64,000 nt of DNA from Actinostola sp. cb2023. Taxonomy: Eukaryota > Cnidaria > Anthozoa > Actiniaria > Actinostolidae. Below are positions 63,933-64,000 of this stretch, piece by piece. The position numbers and the translations under genes were made by a program. Under the pieces are notes generated by a model. The model saw only the letters and a program-made list of their open reading frames with translations. It was not told the origin of the DNA and searched no databases. The stretch covers positions 1 to 64,000 of the forward strand of contig JAUJYZ010000631.1 of assembly GCA_033675265.1 (NCBI GenBank), given 5' to 3'. Positions within the stretch are counted from its first letter, which is position 1; each line of letters opens with the position of its first letter.

Positions 63933-64000
63933 CTTTATTATTGCATACAATGATACCGGACCCGAAATGATCCCCAGACTGGCTCTGAAATGATCCCCAG

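Overview
The window is animal nuclear DNA: AT-rich, with many introns and transposons, and two large genes facing each other (convergent) across about 15 kb of repeats. There is no bacterial operon structure and no CRISPR array. The multi-domain mucin, the giant spectrin-repeat gene with almost only phase-0 introns, TTAA-type MITEs, an L2/CR1-like LINE end and a Ty3/Gypsy element with a SCAN-like Gag suggest a marine invertebrate. An anthozoan cnidarian is a reasonable guess, but the sequence does not prove it.

Region 1 (1-18567, + strand) is the 3' part of a secreted gel-forming-type mucin gene whose 5' end lies left of the window. Five very large Ser/Thr/Pro exons are built from about 28 copies of a 465-bp (155-codon) repeat. 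The exon plus its roughly 466-bp phase-2 intron is itself duplicated four times as a 3.0-4.5 kb higher-order module. Four small exons follow, coding a VWC-like Cys-rich segment and a C-terminal cystine knot (CTCK). The poly(A) signal overlaps the stop codon. Several small indels break the frame inside the repeats.

Region 2 (18568-34231) has no gene I can support. It holds a 126-bp minisatellite (about 16 copies), a 2.26-kb macrosatellite (3 full copies and a partial one) carrying tRNA-like Pol III boxes, a foldback element, one inverted-repeat element nested in another, and a possible last exon and 3' UTR of the next gene.

Region 3 (34232-62901, - strand) is one gene of at least 28 coding exons (about 3,300 codons) for a giant spectrin-repeat protein of nesprin/dystonin style. 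Most exons code one spectrin repeat of 103-114 residues in phase 0. The first recognisable exon codes a hydrophobic segment. A 626-codon exon inserts a long acidic disordered stretch between two blocks of the rod. The C-terminus is unresolved, and one exon has a 1-nt frameshift.

Region 4 is a Ty3/Gypsy retrotransposon array of the form LTR-internal-LTR-internal-LTR (36544-42109), flanked by a single 5-bp target duplication. It lies in a spectrin intron that would otherwise be about 98 nt. Both internal regions share one deletion removing the end of Gag, protease, integrase and most of RT, so the element is non-autonomous. Gag type and domain order point to the Gmr1-like clade.

The mucin would act outside the cell and the spectrin-repeat protein in the cytoskeleton or at a membrane. 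Nothing indicates joint function, and their proximity looks incidental.
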